From: Opisthocomus hoazin
Taxonomy: Eukaryota > Chordata > Aves > Opisthocomiformes > Opisthocomidae
Reading direction: 5' to 3'
DNA: 64,000 bases
NCBI RefSeq assembly: GCF_030867145.1
Contig: NC_134414.1
Span: 83,504,504 to 83,568,503 of the forward strand
A program made the position numbers and the translations under genes. Of the stretch, positions 23,880 to 33,151 are shown in pieces. Every line of letters starts with the position of its first letter. Within the stretch, counting starts at the first letter, position 1. The notes under the pieces are model-generated. The model was given only the letters and a program-made list of their open reading frames with translations. It was not told the origin of the DNA and did not search any database.

Positions 23880-24830
23880 TGGTTAATTTAATGAGGGCAG
23901 CATAATAAACAGAATATTCCTTGTTTTGAGTAAGATTTTTTGTAATATCAGAAGCTGGCTGGACGAGCAGTCTGTTATTGGGATATAAAATTGACTAGGC
24001 TGTTCCAGTCTGAGGGGAATGATCATTGATTTGACTGACTTGCAGCCCTCAGTAAGCAGGGGTGCACCAAGAGTCAGCCCTGGAGCCCAACAATAAGTCG
24101 CACTGAATTAGAGGGAACGGTTAAAGTGAGAAACGCCTCAGTGTCAACCCAGAGACACCCTGATCAATCTGAGGACCGCACTAGCAGAATCCTCATGAAG
24201 GTCAGCAAGGAGAATTTCAGTCTTCTTATTATTTCCCTATGATTAACTCTGGAAAAGCCATGACTGCAATGCAGTCCAGTTTTGCTGTCCTTCCTCCTGC
24301 TCAGGCTGGTGGAAGTAGGATGTTGACTGTGCAAGGCTCAGTCACTCAGGTGGTCAAGAACCTGGAGCGTGTGACCTAAAAGGAGAGGATTGCTTAGTTC
24401 AGTAAAGCAAAAACTAAGGAACAATGCAAAACCCACATAAATCTTGAAAAAATTAAGATGATGAAGCCAAACTGTTCTTGGTATTGACAGGCAAAAGAGA
24501 AAGGGACAATGGGCACATATAGTGGTTAATGTAAAAAATTCTTCAGTGGAAGGGGAGTGCAGAAGTGCTGGAACAGGTTACCCAGATAGATTGTGGAGAT
24601 ACACACCATTTGAAGTTTTCAAATCTTGGCTAGAAAGTCCTGGCTGTAAAGACTCAGATGCAAAGTCTAGTCTTGGCTAGACTTGGCCCTCACTGAACTG
24701 AGCTTGAGTGGTGATCGTTGGTGATAGTCTTGCTTCAAGCAGAAATTTGGACTTGGGCATCTCTTGAGGTCTCTTTCAGTGATCATCTATAAGTTTCCAT
24801 TATTTTATGATTCTCTTATTGGTTGTTACT
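23880..24830 (+). mobile_element. Ancient CR1 copy, heavily diverged
   Basis: Plus-strand CR1 recognised by scattered landmarks in the right order: a degraded [10 protein letters not shown] codon block near 24058-24100, GTGTGACCTAAAAGGAGAGG near 24370, GTGCTGGAACAGGTTACCCA near 24573, and a tail with GGTCTCTTTCAGTGATCATC and ATGATTCT near 24770-24815. Many indels. It appears to be the oldest CR1 in the window together with 35830-36093. Confidence 0.6.
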
Positions 24831-25011
24831 TTTTTCAGAACCATTACAATATCGTAATGTAACCTTTCACTATCAGTAGTTACACCTTCAACCTCATGCA
24901 TTGAAATATATGAAGTGTTCCTCATAAGGGGAGAGAGAACAGAAGAGAGAATTAATAACAGAAAATACAAGTCCTTCAGAGTATGACAAAATATTCTGAA
25001 TGTTACTGCTC

Positions 25012-25254
25012 GGAAGGGAAGAAACTAACATCTGAACATGAGGAAGATATTCTTCGCTCTGAGGGTGACGGAGCACTGGAACAGGCTTCCCAGAGAGGTT
25101 GTGGATTCTCCTTCTCTGGAGATATTCAAGACTCATCTGGACAAGGTCCTGCGCAGCCTGCTCTAGGTGACCTTGCTTCGACGGGAGGGTTGGACTAGAT
25201 GACCCACAGAGGTCCCTTCCGAGTCCTACCATTCTGTGATACTGTGATTCTGTG
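25012..25254 (+). mobile_element. CR1 3' end abutting ERV-A reverse transcriptase
   Basis: Plus-strand CR1 tail with the same content as 20721-20968: the end of ORF2, GGTTGGACTAGATGACCCAC, and octamers ATTCTGTG, ATACTGTG, ATTCTGTG ending at 25254. The next base begins ERV-A RT sequence on the opposite strand. Its 5' side meets unidentified sequence, the mirror of the situation at 20721. Confidence 0.9.
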
Positions 25255-25259
25255 ACTTT

Positions 25260-25553
25260 ATTCAGGCCACAGTAGTCTACTGTCAGTCTCCACTCTCCAG
25301 TAGATTTTCTCACTGGCCATATGGGACTGTTAAAGGGTGAGCGAGTTTTGCTGATCACTCCTTGACTATTCAATTGATAGATCAGCTCATGGATGGGGAT
25401 AAGAGAGTCTTGGTTAGTGCGATATTGTTGCTCGTGCACCATTGTGGTGACGAAGGGCACCTGTTGTTCTTCAACTCTCTGCAACCCCACAACGGAAGGA
25501 ATGTCCAAGAGACCAGGCAAAATGGACAGTTGTTTAATTCCTTTTGTCTCCAA
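25260..25553 (-). pseudogene. ERV-A reverse transcriptase, N-terminal part only
   Basis: The minus-strand frame has the RT finger landmarks TRSPFNSPIWPVRKS and EWRLTVDYCGLN, after which the frame runs into the CR1 tail read backwards. The first catalytic Asp and the YxDD box are not present anywhere in this fragment. The open frame on to 24894 is an artefact of reading through the CR1. Confidence 0.85.
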
Positions 25554-25893
25554 AGCAACTATGACAAAAAGACCACAAATACCCCTTTGGGCCCTTGAAA
25601 TACCCTCTCCTAAGATAGTCTATGCCAAGGAAGCACGCAGCCTCGGGGCCAGTCACAATGGGGTGCTTCTGCCACTCCTTCCCAGTTAGGCTCACTTCAG
25701 CCTCCAATACACTCAGCTCTTGGGACCCCCCTGTCACTCCTGAGATACAGATGGATGCTGACCCTTTGAAATCCGATGGCATTAAAGTACACTGTGCACC
25801 AGTGTCCACTAGAGCTTTATAGTCTTGTGGATCTGACGTGCCAGGCCACCGAATCCACACCGTCCAATAAACACGGTTGTCCCTTTCCTCCAC
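25534..25893 (-). pseudogene. ERV-A aspartic protease
   Basis: A retroviral-type aspartic protease would cleave Gag-Pol. The minus-strand frame shows the active-site motif ALVDTGAQCT (plus coordinates about 25790-25815) and a later CFLGIDYL element (about 25605), the usual spacing between the catalytic DTG and the second conserved helix. The frame is open for about 119 codons and then stops at the junction with RT. Catalytic Asp present. Part of a broken pol, so a pseudogene. Confidence 0.85.
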
Positions 25894-25914
25894 CTGGCTG
25901 GAGGCAGGGCCCCT

Positions 25915-27480
25915 CTAATCCTCGTCAGAGAATTTGCTGCTCACTTGCTGTGAGAACGACTTGGAGGTCCCTTCCAGAGGATCGGAATCAAGATCAAACT
26001 CTCTACCTTTTCTGGAGAGCTGACTGCTGGAAACTGGAGCGACATTTTTCCTAACAGAATCCCCTTTTAAGATTCTTTTACCTTGCAACTCACAAACTCT
26101 TGACTCTAGGGCTGAGGTAGGTTTCCCATCCCACTTCCTCATGTCCTCTCCATGGTCACGCAGGTAAAACCACTGGGTGCCCCGTGGTGTGTAGCCTCTG
26201 TATCCTCTCTCTTGAGCAGAGAAACTCTTGCCCCTAATAACTAAGACACTGGTCCATGCAGGTGGGGAGTAGAGCATATTCTCTTTGATTTGCCGGACCT
26301 CCCAGGACAATTTCTCTATGGCTGAGATGAGGGAGGAAGAGAGGTTTTCTTCATATTGCCGGAGTCAGGCAGCCAATTCATCCACTGTTTGTGCCTCTTT
26401 ACCTTTCCAGTTTACTACTGCCAGTGAGTTGGCATATGAGGATGGTGCGCTCCGTACAAACTTCCTCCACATAGATGGTGTGCACTGGACTTCATCTGGG
26501 TCTGTGGGTAACTGCACATTGTCCAGGTTATAGTAAACCAAATCCCGTACTGTGAAGTCCATCAGATACTGGATACACCTCTCCATAGTGGTCCACTTGC
26601 CTGGATAACATACAGAATCATCACTGAAGGGGTACCTTTCCATCACGCCTGAGAGAAGTCACCTCCAGAGGCCGAGGGCTTGTGCCTTTCTCCCAATTGC
26701 CTTGTCAATGCCTCCTTCCCTGGCCAGGGATCGCAGCTGTTTGTCTTCCCTGCCCTCTAATTCCAAGATACTGGCCCTATTATCCGAGCACTGGAGCAGC
26801 CAAGTGACAATGTGCTCCTCTGGGGGGTGGCTGAAATCTTTCCGCATATCTCGCAGTGTGCTCAGGTACAGGGACTGGCTGACGATCTACAGCTTTGCCA
26901 CCTTCTTCTGCTCTTATGATGGTCCTGGTTCATCATCACCTGTTATGGGGCGAATTCATTTCTTTGCTTTTTTTATTTTCCGAATAGAGGCAAATGATAC
27001 TGGCAGGAGTTGGTTTTCTGGTCCAGACACGGAGCCTGCTGCTAGGGCTGGAGCAGCCGCCAGGGTTGGAGCAGACACCTTGTCTGCTGTGGAGGCTGGG
27101 GCAGCTGTGGGGCCTGGGTCAGAGGCAGCCACGGCACTGGCTGGCGGGGCTGGGGTAGCCGCGGTGCCTGTTGATTGTCTTTTCCCTTTTCCCCTTTAGA
27201 GCACTGGATAATATTGGACAGGGCTCGGTAGGCGTGGTTCCAGTATGTTCCAGTGATTTGCGTCTCTCTGGAATTCCCACGGTGATAACACACTTCCAAA
27301 TATTTTACCAGTTTGTCAGTATTCTGAACTTGCTCAAAGTTGATATCCAAAAACACCGGACGTGCCCACTGCCCTAGGTACTTGCCCATGCTGTCTCACA
27401 CACCGTGCCATTCATAAGCTATCCAGCCCTGGGGCAGGTCTCTGGGAGATGTTTTTAACAAGTTGTTTAACCCTAAACAA
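25915..27480 (-). pseudogene. ERV-A gag (broken)
   Basis: Gag would form the virion core. Minus-strand frames in order: an N-terminal segment near 27470-27380 (LLKTSPRDLPQGW) with an in-frame TGA before MGKYLGQW (27389); a segment with proline- and glutamine-rich sequence (27300-27042); a capsid-like part at 26847-26659 (GREDKQLRSLAREGG), continuing after a frameshift/stop at 26646-26365 (CIQYLMDF, DEVQCTPSMWRKFVRSAPSS); and a C-terminal part at 26310-25915 (RDHGEDMRKWDGKPTS). I see no CCHC zinc knuckle. A stop at 25915 separates it from the protease frame. At least three breaks. The assignment rests on position before the DTG protease and on recollection of avian ERVL-type Gag. Confidence 0.7.
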
Positions 27481-27640
27481 GACTTGAAACCTATTCAGGA
27501 GACCGAAAAATAGGAGCATGCTGGATTGAATATCCCCCGATACTTGAAATTCTCAAAAGCTGCTACTAATAGCCTGAAGAAGAGAGGAGGGGTGAAAGAG
27601 TAGGGGAAAGTATTCCATCTGGTTTTCCTCATAGAGTGGG

Positions 27641-28159
27641 TTCAATTATTAATGAATTCCGAGAGACAACTTCCGAGGTATGGAAATGACCGCAGTGCTG
27701 CACGTAAATACAAGCCTAATTTCATGCCCAGTGATGTTATCATATCATAAGCAACATTACATGGTACAGTAAAACCATAATCCAGATCCTTTTCCAAGCA
27801 ATGGTGAACAGCACTGCTGTTTCGTAACATTATTGACAAAATCACAGTTTTTTTAGCAACAGTAATAGGTTTGATATGATTGTCTTTCATTATCACAAGG
27901 TACTCTTTCTGGTACCCATCACATCTCAGCAAAAAATAAAATGGAATTTAAAACGATACCACCTATGTCAGTGAAAAATGACTAAATCACTTGTGCGTTC
28001 ATGTAAAGGTATGACATATCTGAAGGCATGAATTTTATAAGTTATTGATATGTTGGTTCTTCACATTTCATTTATTCTTTTTAACAATTACATGAAAGAA
28101 AATAATCCACAAACCTTATCTGGAGATGATGCAAGTGTTCAGTAGTAGGGAAAAAATAA
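27641..28159. other. Unidentified sequence with a 96-codon minus-strand frame
   Basis: Between the ERV-A fragment and the long CR1. A minus-strand frame is open from 27932 to 27642; its product shows no motif I recognise, no signal peptide and no clear link with gag. At this AT content an open frame of this size may be chance. Nothing else is seen. Confidence 0.4.
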
Positions 28160-28260
28160 CAGAATCATAGAATCATAAAATCATAGAATGGTAAGGGTTG
28201 CAAGGAACCTTAAAGATCATCTAGTTCCATCCTCCCTGCCATGAGCAGGAACATCGTACA

Positions 28261-30800
28261 CTAGACCTGGCTGCTCAGAGCTGCATCCAACCTGGCCTTG
28301 AACACTTCCAGGGAGGGGGCAGCAACAACTTCTCTGGGAAACATGTTCCAGTGCCTCACTACCCTCATGGTTAAGAATTTCTTCCTAATATTTAATTTAA
28401 ATCTGCCCTCTTGCATTTTAAAGCCGTTCCCCCTTGTCCTATCACTACACACCATTGTGAAAAGTCCCTCTCCATCCTTCCTGTAGGCCCACTTCAGGTA
28501 CTGTAAGCCTGCTAGAAGGTCACCCCGGAGCCTTCCCTTCTCCAGCCTGAACAGCCTCAACAGCAGGCCAGGATACGGTTGGATTTCTGGGCTGCAAGCG
28601 TACATTATCGGCTCTTGATGAGTTTCTCATTCACCAGCACCCCCAAGTCCTGCTCCTCAGGGCTCTTCTCGATCCACTCTCCGCCCAGCCTGTAAGTGTG
28701 TTTGGGATTGCCCCAACCCACATGCAGAACCTTGCACTTGGCCTTGTTGAATTTCATGCGGTTCACACAGGCCCACCTCTCCAGCCTGTCAAGGTCCCTC
28801 TGAATGGTATCCCTTCCCTCCAGCGTGTCAACCACACCACACAGCTTGGTGTCGTCAGCAAACTTGCTGAGGGTGCACTCAATCCCACTGTCCATGTTGC
28901 TGACAAAGCTATTGAACAACACCCAGCCCCAGTACCGGCCCCTGAGGCACACCACTCGTCACTGGTCTCCACTTGGACATCGAGCCATTGACTGCAACAC
29001 TTTGAATGCGTCCATAGAGCCAGTTGCTTATCCAACAAGCCGTCCATCTGTCAAATCCATGTCCATCCAATTTAGAGACAAGGACATGATGCGGGAGAGT
29101 GTCAAATGCCTTGCACAAGTCCAGGTAGACGCTGTTAGTTGCCTGCCCTTTGTCCACCAATGCTGTAACCCCATCATAGAAGGCTACTAAATTGGTCAGG
29201 CACAATTTGCCCTTGATGAAGCCATGTTGGCTGTCCCCAGTCACCTTGTTATCCACATGCCTTAGCATGGTTTCGAAGAGGATCTGCTCCATCATCTTGC
29301 CAGACATAGAGAGGAGGCTGACTGGCTTGTAGTTCCCTGGATCTTCCTTTTTTTCCTTTTAAAAATGGGAGTGATTTTGCCCCTTCTGCAGTCAGTGGGG
29401 ACCTCCCCAGACCACCACAACCTCTCAAATATGATGGAGAGTGGTTTGGCAACTTAATCTGCCAGTTCCCTCAGGACCCGCGGGTGCATCTCATCAGGCC
29501 CCATGGACTTTTGCACCTTCAGGTTCCGTAGGCAGTCTTGAACCCCATCTTCTCCTATAGTGGGCAGTTTTTTATTCTCCCAGTCCCTGCCTTTGCCTTC
29601 TTCAACATGGGCGGTGTGGTTAGAGCACTTGCTGTTGAAGACTGAGGCAACAAAGTCATTCAGCACCTCAGCTTTCTCAATGTTCCGGGTAACCAGGTCT
29701 CCAGCTTCCTTCCAGAGAGGGCCCACATTTTCCCTAGTCTTCCTTCTCTCACTGACATACCTGTGGAAGGCTTTCTTGTTCCCTGTGTCATCCCTGGCCA
29801 GATTTAATTCTTTCAGGGCTTTAGCTTTCTTAACTTACTCCCTGGCTACTCAGATGATTTCTCTGTATTCCTCCCAAGCTACCTGTCCTTGCTTCCATCC
29901 TCTGTAGGCCTCCTTTTCCTGCTTGAGTTTGGCCAGGAGTTGTTATTCATCTGTGTAGGCCTCCTGGTGTTTCTGCCTGACTTCCTCTTCGTCGGGATGC
30001 ATCGCTCCTGAGCTTGGAGGAAGTGATCCTTGACTACTGACCAGCTTTCTTGGGCCCCTTTTCTGTCTAGGCCTTTATCCCATGATATTCTACCAAGCAG
30101 ATCCCTGAGGAGGCCAAAGTCTGCTCTCCTGAAGTCCAGGGTAGCGAGCTTGCTGCGCACTCTCCTCGCTGCCCTAAGGATCTTGAACTCCACCATTTTG
30201 TGGTCACTGCAGCCAATGCTGCCCTTGACTTTCACATTCCCCACCAGCACCTCGTTGTTGGTGAGAACAAGGTCCAGCATTGCGCCTCTCCTCATGGGCT
30301 CTTCTATCACTTGGAGGAGGAAGTTGTCATCAACGCATTCTAGGAATCTCCTGGCTTGCCTGTGCCCTGCTGTGTTGTCCCTCCAACAGATGTAGAGGTG
30401 GTTGAAGTCCCCCATAAGGACCAGGGCTTTTGAACGTGAGACTTCTCCTATCTGCCTATAGAGGGCCTCATCTGCTCACTTGTCCTGGTCAGGTGGCCTG
30501 TAGCAGACTCCCACTGTAATGTCGCCAGTCCCTACCCTGCTTTTAATCTTGATCCATAAACTCTCTGTGGGCTCCTTATCCAATCCCAGGCAGAGCTCCA
30601 TGCACTCCAGGTGATCTTTGACATAGAGGGCGACACCCCCTCCTCGTCTCCCCTGCCTTCCTTTCTTAAAGAGCCTGTATCCTCCCATCTCAATACTGCC
30701 ATCACAGGAGCTGCCCCACCACGTCTCCATGTTGCCAATGATATCATAGCCCTGCAGACGTACACACATCTCTAGCTGCTCTTGTTTATTCCCCATGCTA
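28261..30800 (-). pseudogene. CR1 ORF2: endonuclease and reverse transcriptase (broken)
   Basis: Endonuclease part: METWWGSS and CYRPPD (30796-30476), an in-frame TGA near 30475, then MGDFNH, LDLVLTNNE and CSDHKMVEF (30415-30150), so the GDFN and SDH catalytic motifs are readable. Linker: [17 protein letters not shown] (29500-29454). [16 protein letters not shown] (about 29140) and [10 protein letters not shown] (about 28860), both with catalytic Asp residues intact. C-terminal domain: 28605-28261, ending DAALSSQV. At least five frame breaks lie between these parts. The function would be target nicking and reverse transcription of CR1 RNA. Confidence 0.85.
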
Positions 30801-30809
30801 CATGCATTT

Positions 30810-31173
30810 CATAGAATCACAGAATCACAGAATCACAGAATCACAGAATGGTAGGGGTTGGAAGGGACTTCTGTGGGTTATCTGGTCCAACCCCGCTACC
30901 GAAGCAGGATCACCTACAACAGGCTGCACAGGACCTTGTCCAGATGAGTCTTGAATATCTCCAGAGAAGGAGAATCCACAACCCCTCTGGTTAGTCTGTT
31001 CCACTGCTATGTCACCCTCAAAGTGACTAAGTTCTTCCTCATGTTCAGACGGAAATTCTGATGCTTCAGTTTGTGCCCATTGCCCCTTGTCCTGTCCCTG
31101 GGAACCACTGAAAAGAGTCTGGCCTCATCCTCTTGACGCCCACCCTTAAGATATTTATAGGCATTTAACAAAG
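30810..31173 (-). mobile_element. Younger CR1 3' fragment nested in the long CR1
   Basis: A 364-bp minus-strand CR1 with four perfect AGAATCAC octamers at its 3' end (about 30814-30846) and the ORF2 C-terminus ([24 protein letters not shown]). It sits between ORF1 and ORF2 of the host CR1. GCATTT occurs on both sides (30804-30809 and 31174-31179; 7 of 8 matching if extended to ATGCATTT/AGGCATTT), a possible target duplication, which is not usual for CR1. Confidence 0.9.
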
Positions 31174-31352
31174 GCATTTGAGTTGAGCCCCCAATGAAGA
31201 TGCACCTTTGCTGCCGCACATCTCCCTTTTCTGTACCGTCACTGACTCAGCAGAGTGAAGGTCCTTGTTAGCACACCGTTCACTAACAGGTGAGTTGTCA
31301 CCCCCAGGCTTTTCACTAGAGAGCCTGGTTTTGTCCTCTTCCCCCTTCAAAT

Positions 31353-32415
31353 CTAGTTTAAAGCCCTATCAATAAGCCCTGTTAACTCCTGATCTAGGAT
31401 CCTCTTCCCCTTTTGTGACAGGGGAACCCCATCTGTTGCCAGCAGGCCTGGTGCCATGTAAACTGACACATGATCAAAGAACCCCAGATTTTGCCTGTGA
31501 CACCAGGTTTGGAGCCAGGTATTGATCTGTTTACTCCTCCTGTTTCTTCCCTCATCTTCCCCTGCAACTGGAGGGACAGAGGAGAACACTACTTGTGCTC
31601 CTGATCCCTGAACCTGTTGCCCCAGAGCCCTGAAGTCCCTTTTGCGTGCCCATGCACTTTTTTCCTTAACCTCATTACAGCCAGCCTGAACAACTAAGAG
31701 TGGGTAATAGTCAGAGGGCCGTACCAGACCAGTGAGTTTCCTAGCGATATCTGTCACCCGGGCCCCAGTGAGCCAGCAGACTTCCCTGTGGGATGGGTCT
31801 GGTCAGCATATCAGGCCCTCTGTTCCTCTCAGGAGGAAGTCGCCTATGACAATTACCCTTCTTTTTTCCTCTATGAAGACAGTCATGATGTCTGGGACTG
31901 AACCCGTACATGAGCCTTTGTCTGCCTCATAATTTGCTGGGCGCTCTGGTTCCAGAGCCTCACACCTATTGTGTAAGGGCACCTGGAGTGGAGAGGGAGG
32001 CTGGGAGGTGATTCGCCTGCTGCCCCAACCAGGGACCCATTTCCATTCCCCCATGTCTCTCAGGTCCTCTTCTCCTTCCTGGTGGTGAGAGGGCAGGGGA
32101 TCTTCTGATTTCGTGGAGCATCCATCCTCTGTGTTTGACTCGGGGATGGTAGGGCATGGCTCCACCAGTCTAATTCCCTCTCACATTCCCTGATGCTCCT
32201 TAACCTTTCTACCTCCTCTTTGAGCTCTGCCACCAGTGTGAGTAGATCATCCACTTGGTCACAGTGCACACTGTGCACAGCAGGCGTTCTGTCTGCTGTT
32301 GTCCAACACCAGTGACAGGCTCAGGCACTCCCTGCAGCCAGTGACCTGCACAGCTGCCTGCTTATGTGGGAGCTCTGTCTGGGTCACTACATTCTGCCTG
32401 GTGATGGCTTTCGGC
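31353..32415 (-). pseudogene. CR1 ORF1: zinc-finger-like, coiled coil, esterase-like (broken)
   Basis: CR1 ORF1 proteins carry an SGNH-type esterase domain with an N-terminal zinc-finger or coiled-coil part (family knowledge). The minus-strand reading shows TGCREC and CCAQC cysteine pairs (about 32340-32265), a frameshift, then the heptad-like ELKEEVERLRSIRECE (about 32225-32175), and the esterase block I RRVIVIGDFLLRG near 31850-31825. Here the catalytic Ser of GDS is Phe (GDF; a TCC to TTC change would explain it). The last block reads TDGVPLSQKG near 31435-31420, with Pro where the catalytic His is expected. With the frameshift, stops and both catalytic residues gone, it is inactive. It ends LIDRALN at 31353. 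Confidence 0.8.
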
Positions 32416-32799
32416 CGAGTGGAAAAACACAGTGCTCTGAGTTATTTTGTAAGCTGTCTGCAAGGTGGCAAGTTTTGTCCCAGTATAGTTACATGTAAAA
32501 TTAATGAATTACCAGCTAAAATTTCTGTACAGTAACCTTATTTCCAAAAACAGTGACTTGCGGAGGACTTGTGGTCATTAGAAAAATCAGCCAAACACAA
32601 GCTTCCTATATGTCATTATTATCCAACTAGTTGGTCCAATTCTTGAATGTATGAATGAGAATGTAACCTCACATGCAGAAAAATTCATTGCTTCTGTATA
32701 TGATCAAAATGGGATCACTGTTTTTGATTCTGATATTTCCAATTGTAAACAGCTATGAAAAATTGAGGATGAGAAGGAACAGTTATTGGAATTGTTGAC
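32416..32799. other. Non-coding sequence between CR1 and LTR
   Basis: No recognisable element. It may include remains of the CR1 5' untranslated region near 32416-32460, but I cannot show this. Confidence 0.4.
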
Positions 32800-33146
32800 T
32801 GTCCTGGGTTCGGCCAGGACAGAGTTAATTTTCACCGGAATCCAGGAAGGGGCACGGGGCGGGGGGGGGGGGCTGGGGGGGGGGGGGGAGGGGGCGGGAA
32901 GGGCACAGCGGCGGTTCGGTCTGGGAGAGAGCGGCTGTGTTCTGCGGGCTCTGTTCTGCTGGTTAGTTTTGTGTATTCCCCTTTTCTGTATTGTTGTTGC
33001 TGTTCCCTTTGTTTGCTGTTCTGTTAAACTGCCCTTATCCTGATCCACTAGTTTCTGCCTGTTTCTTTCCGTTCTCCTCCGCACTGTGGCGGGGGAAGGG
33101 GCGGCCGCGTGGTGCTTTTGTTGCCAGTCGCAGCCAAACCAGAACA
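32800..33146 (+). mobile_element. Solo LTR, plus strand, 5-bp target duplication
   Basis: 347 bp from TGTCCTGGGTTCGGCC to CAGAACA, flanked by TTGAC exactly on both sides (32795-32799 and 33147-33151). It shares its start, its AAACTGCCCTTATCC block, its GGGCGGCCGCGTGG block and its end with the nested LTR at 13386-13787, so the two are the same family. Compared with that copy, a central stretch of about 100 bases is missing or replaced by long G runs. No internal genes are attached. The five-base duplication fits an ERVL-type (class III) element. Confidence 0.9.
32849..32898 (+). repeat. Long G tracts in the LTR
   Basis: Runs of 12 G (32861-32872) and 14 G (32875-32888), with further runs of three to five G on each side. 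The plus strand here fits the pattern for G-quadruplex formation. Exact lengths may be unreliable because homopolymers are error-prone in sequencing. Confidence 0.85.
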
Positions 33147-33151
33147 TTGAC

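Larger units (their letters stand above)
25255..27640 (-). mobile_element. ERV-A proviral fragment: gag, protease, start of RT
   Basis: Minus-strand internal region of an ERVL-like provirus with gag (about 27480-25915), protease (25893-25534) and the first part of RT (25553-25260). No LTR is recognised upstream; similarity to coding sequence fades near 27640. The 3' side is cut at the CR1 tail at 25254, before any RT catalytic motif. With the RNase H-integrase piece at 19926-20712 it could be the two ends of one provirus whose middle was lost, or two separate copies. Confidence 0.85.
28160..32415 (-). mobile_element. Near full-length CR1 LINE (ORF1 and ORF2), interrupted by a younger CR1
   Basis: About 4.26 kb including a 364-bp insertion (30810-31173), so about 3.9 kb of its own sequence. 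Minus-strand order: ORF1 with zinc-finger-like start, coiled coil and esterase-like domain (about 32415-31353), an inter-ORF region, ORF2 endonuclease (30800-29879), linker (29726-29454), RT (about 29307-28605), C-terminal domain (28605-28261) and the 3' end with AGAATCATA octamers at 28160-28190. Most CR1 copies, including the rest in this window, are 5'-truncated, so a copy reaching into the start of ORF1 is uncommon. Many stops and frameshifts show it is dead. The 5' boundary near 32415 is where the ORF1-like reading ends. Confidence 0.9.

Noticed and set aside
24894..25253. ERV-A RT frame continuing past 25254
   Set aside because: The continuation is the antisense of a plus-strand CR1 tail, not viral sequence.
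27642..27932. 96-codon minus-strand frame as a gene
   Set aside because: No motif, no clear link to the ERV frames, and AT-rich DNA yields frames of this size by chance; kept only as a note.
30030..30395. 121-codon plus-strand frame
   Set aside because: Shadow of the minus-strand CR1 endonuclease.
30810..30850. Tandem AGAATCAC octamers as a CRISPR-like or independent microsatellite array
   Set aside because: They are the normal 3' tail of CR1, with no spacers.
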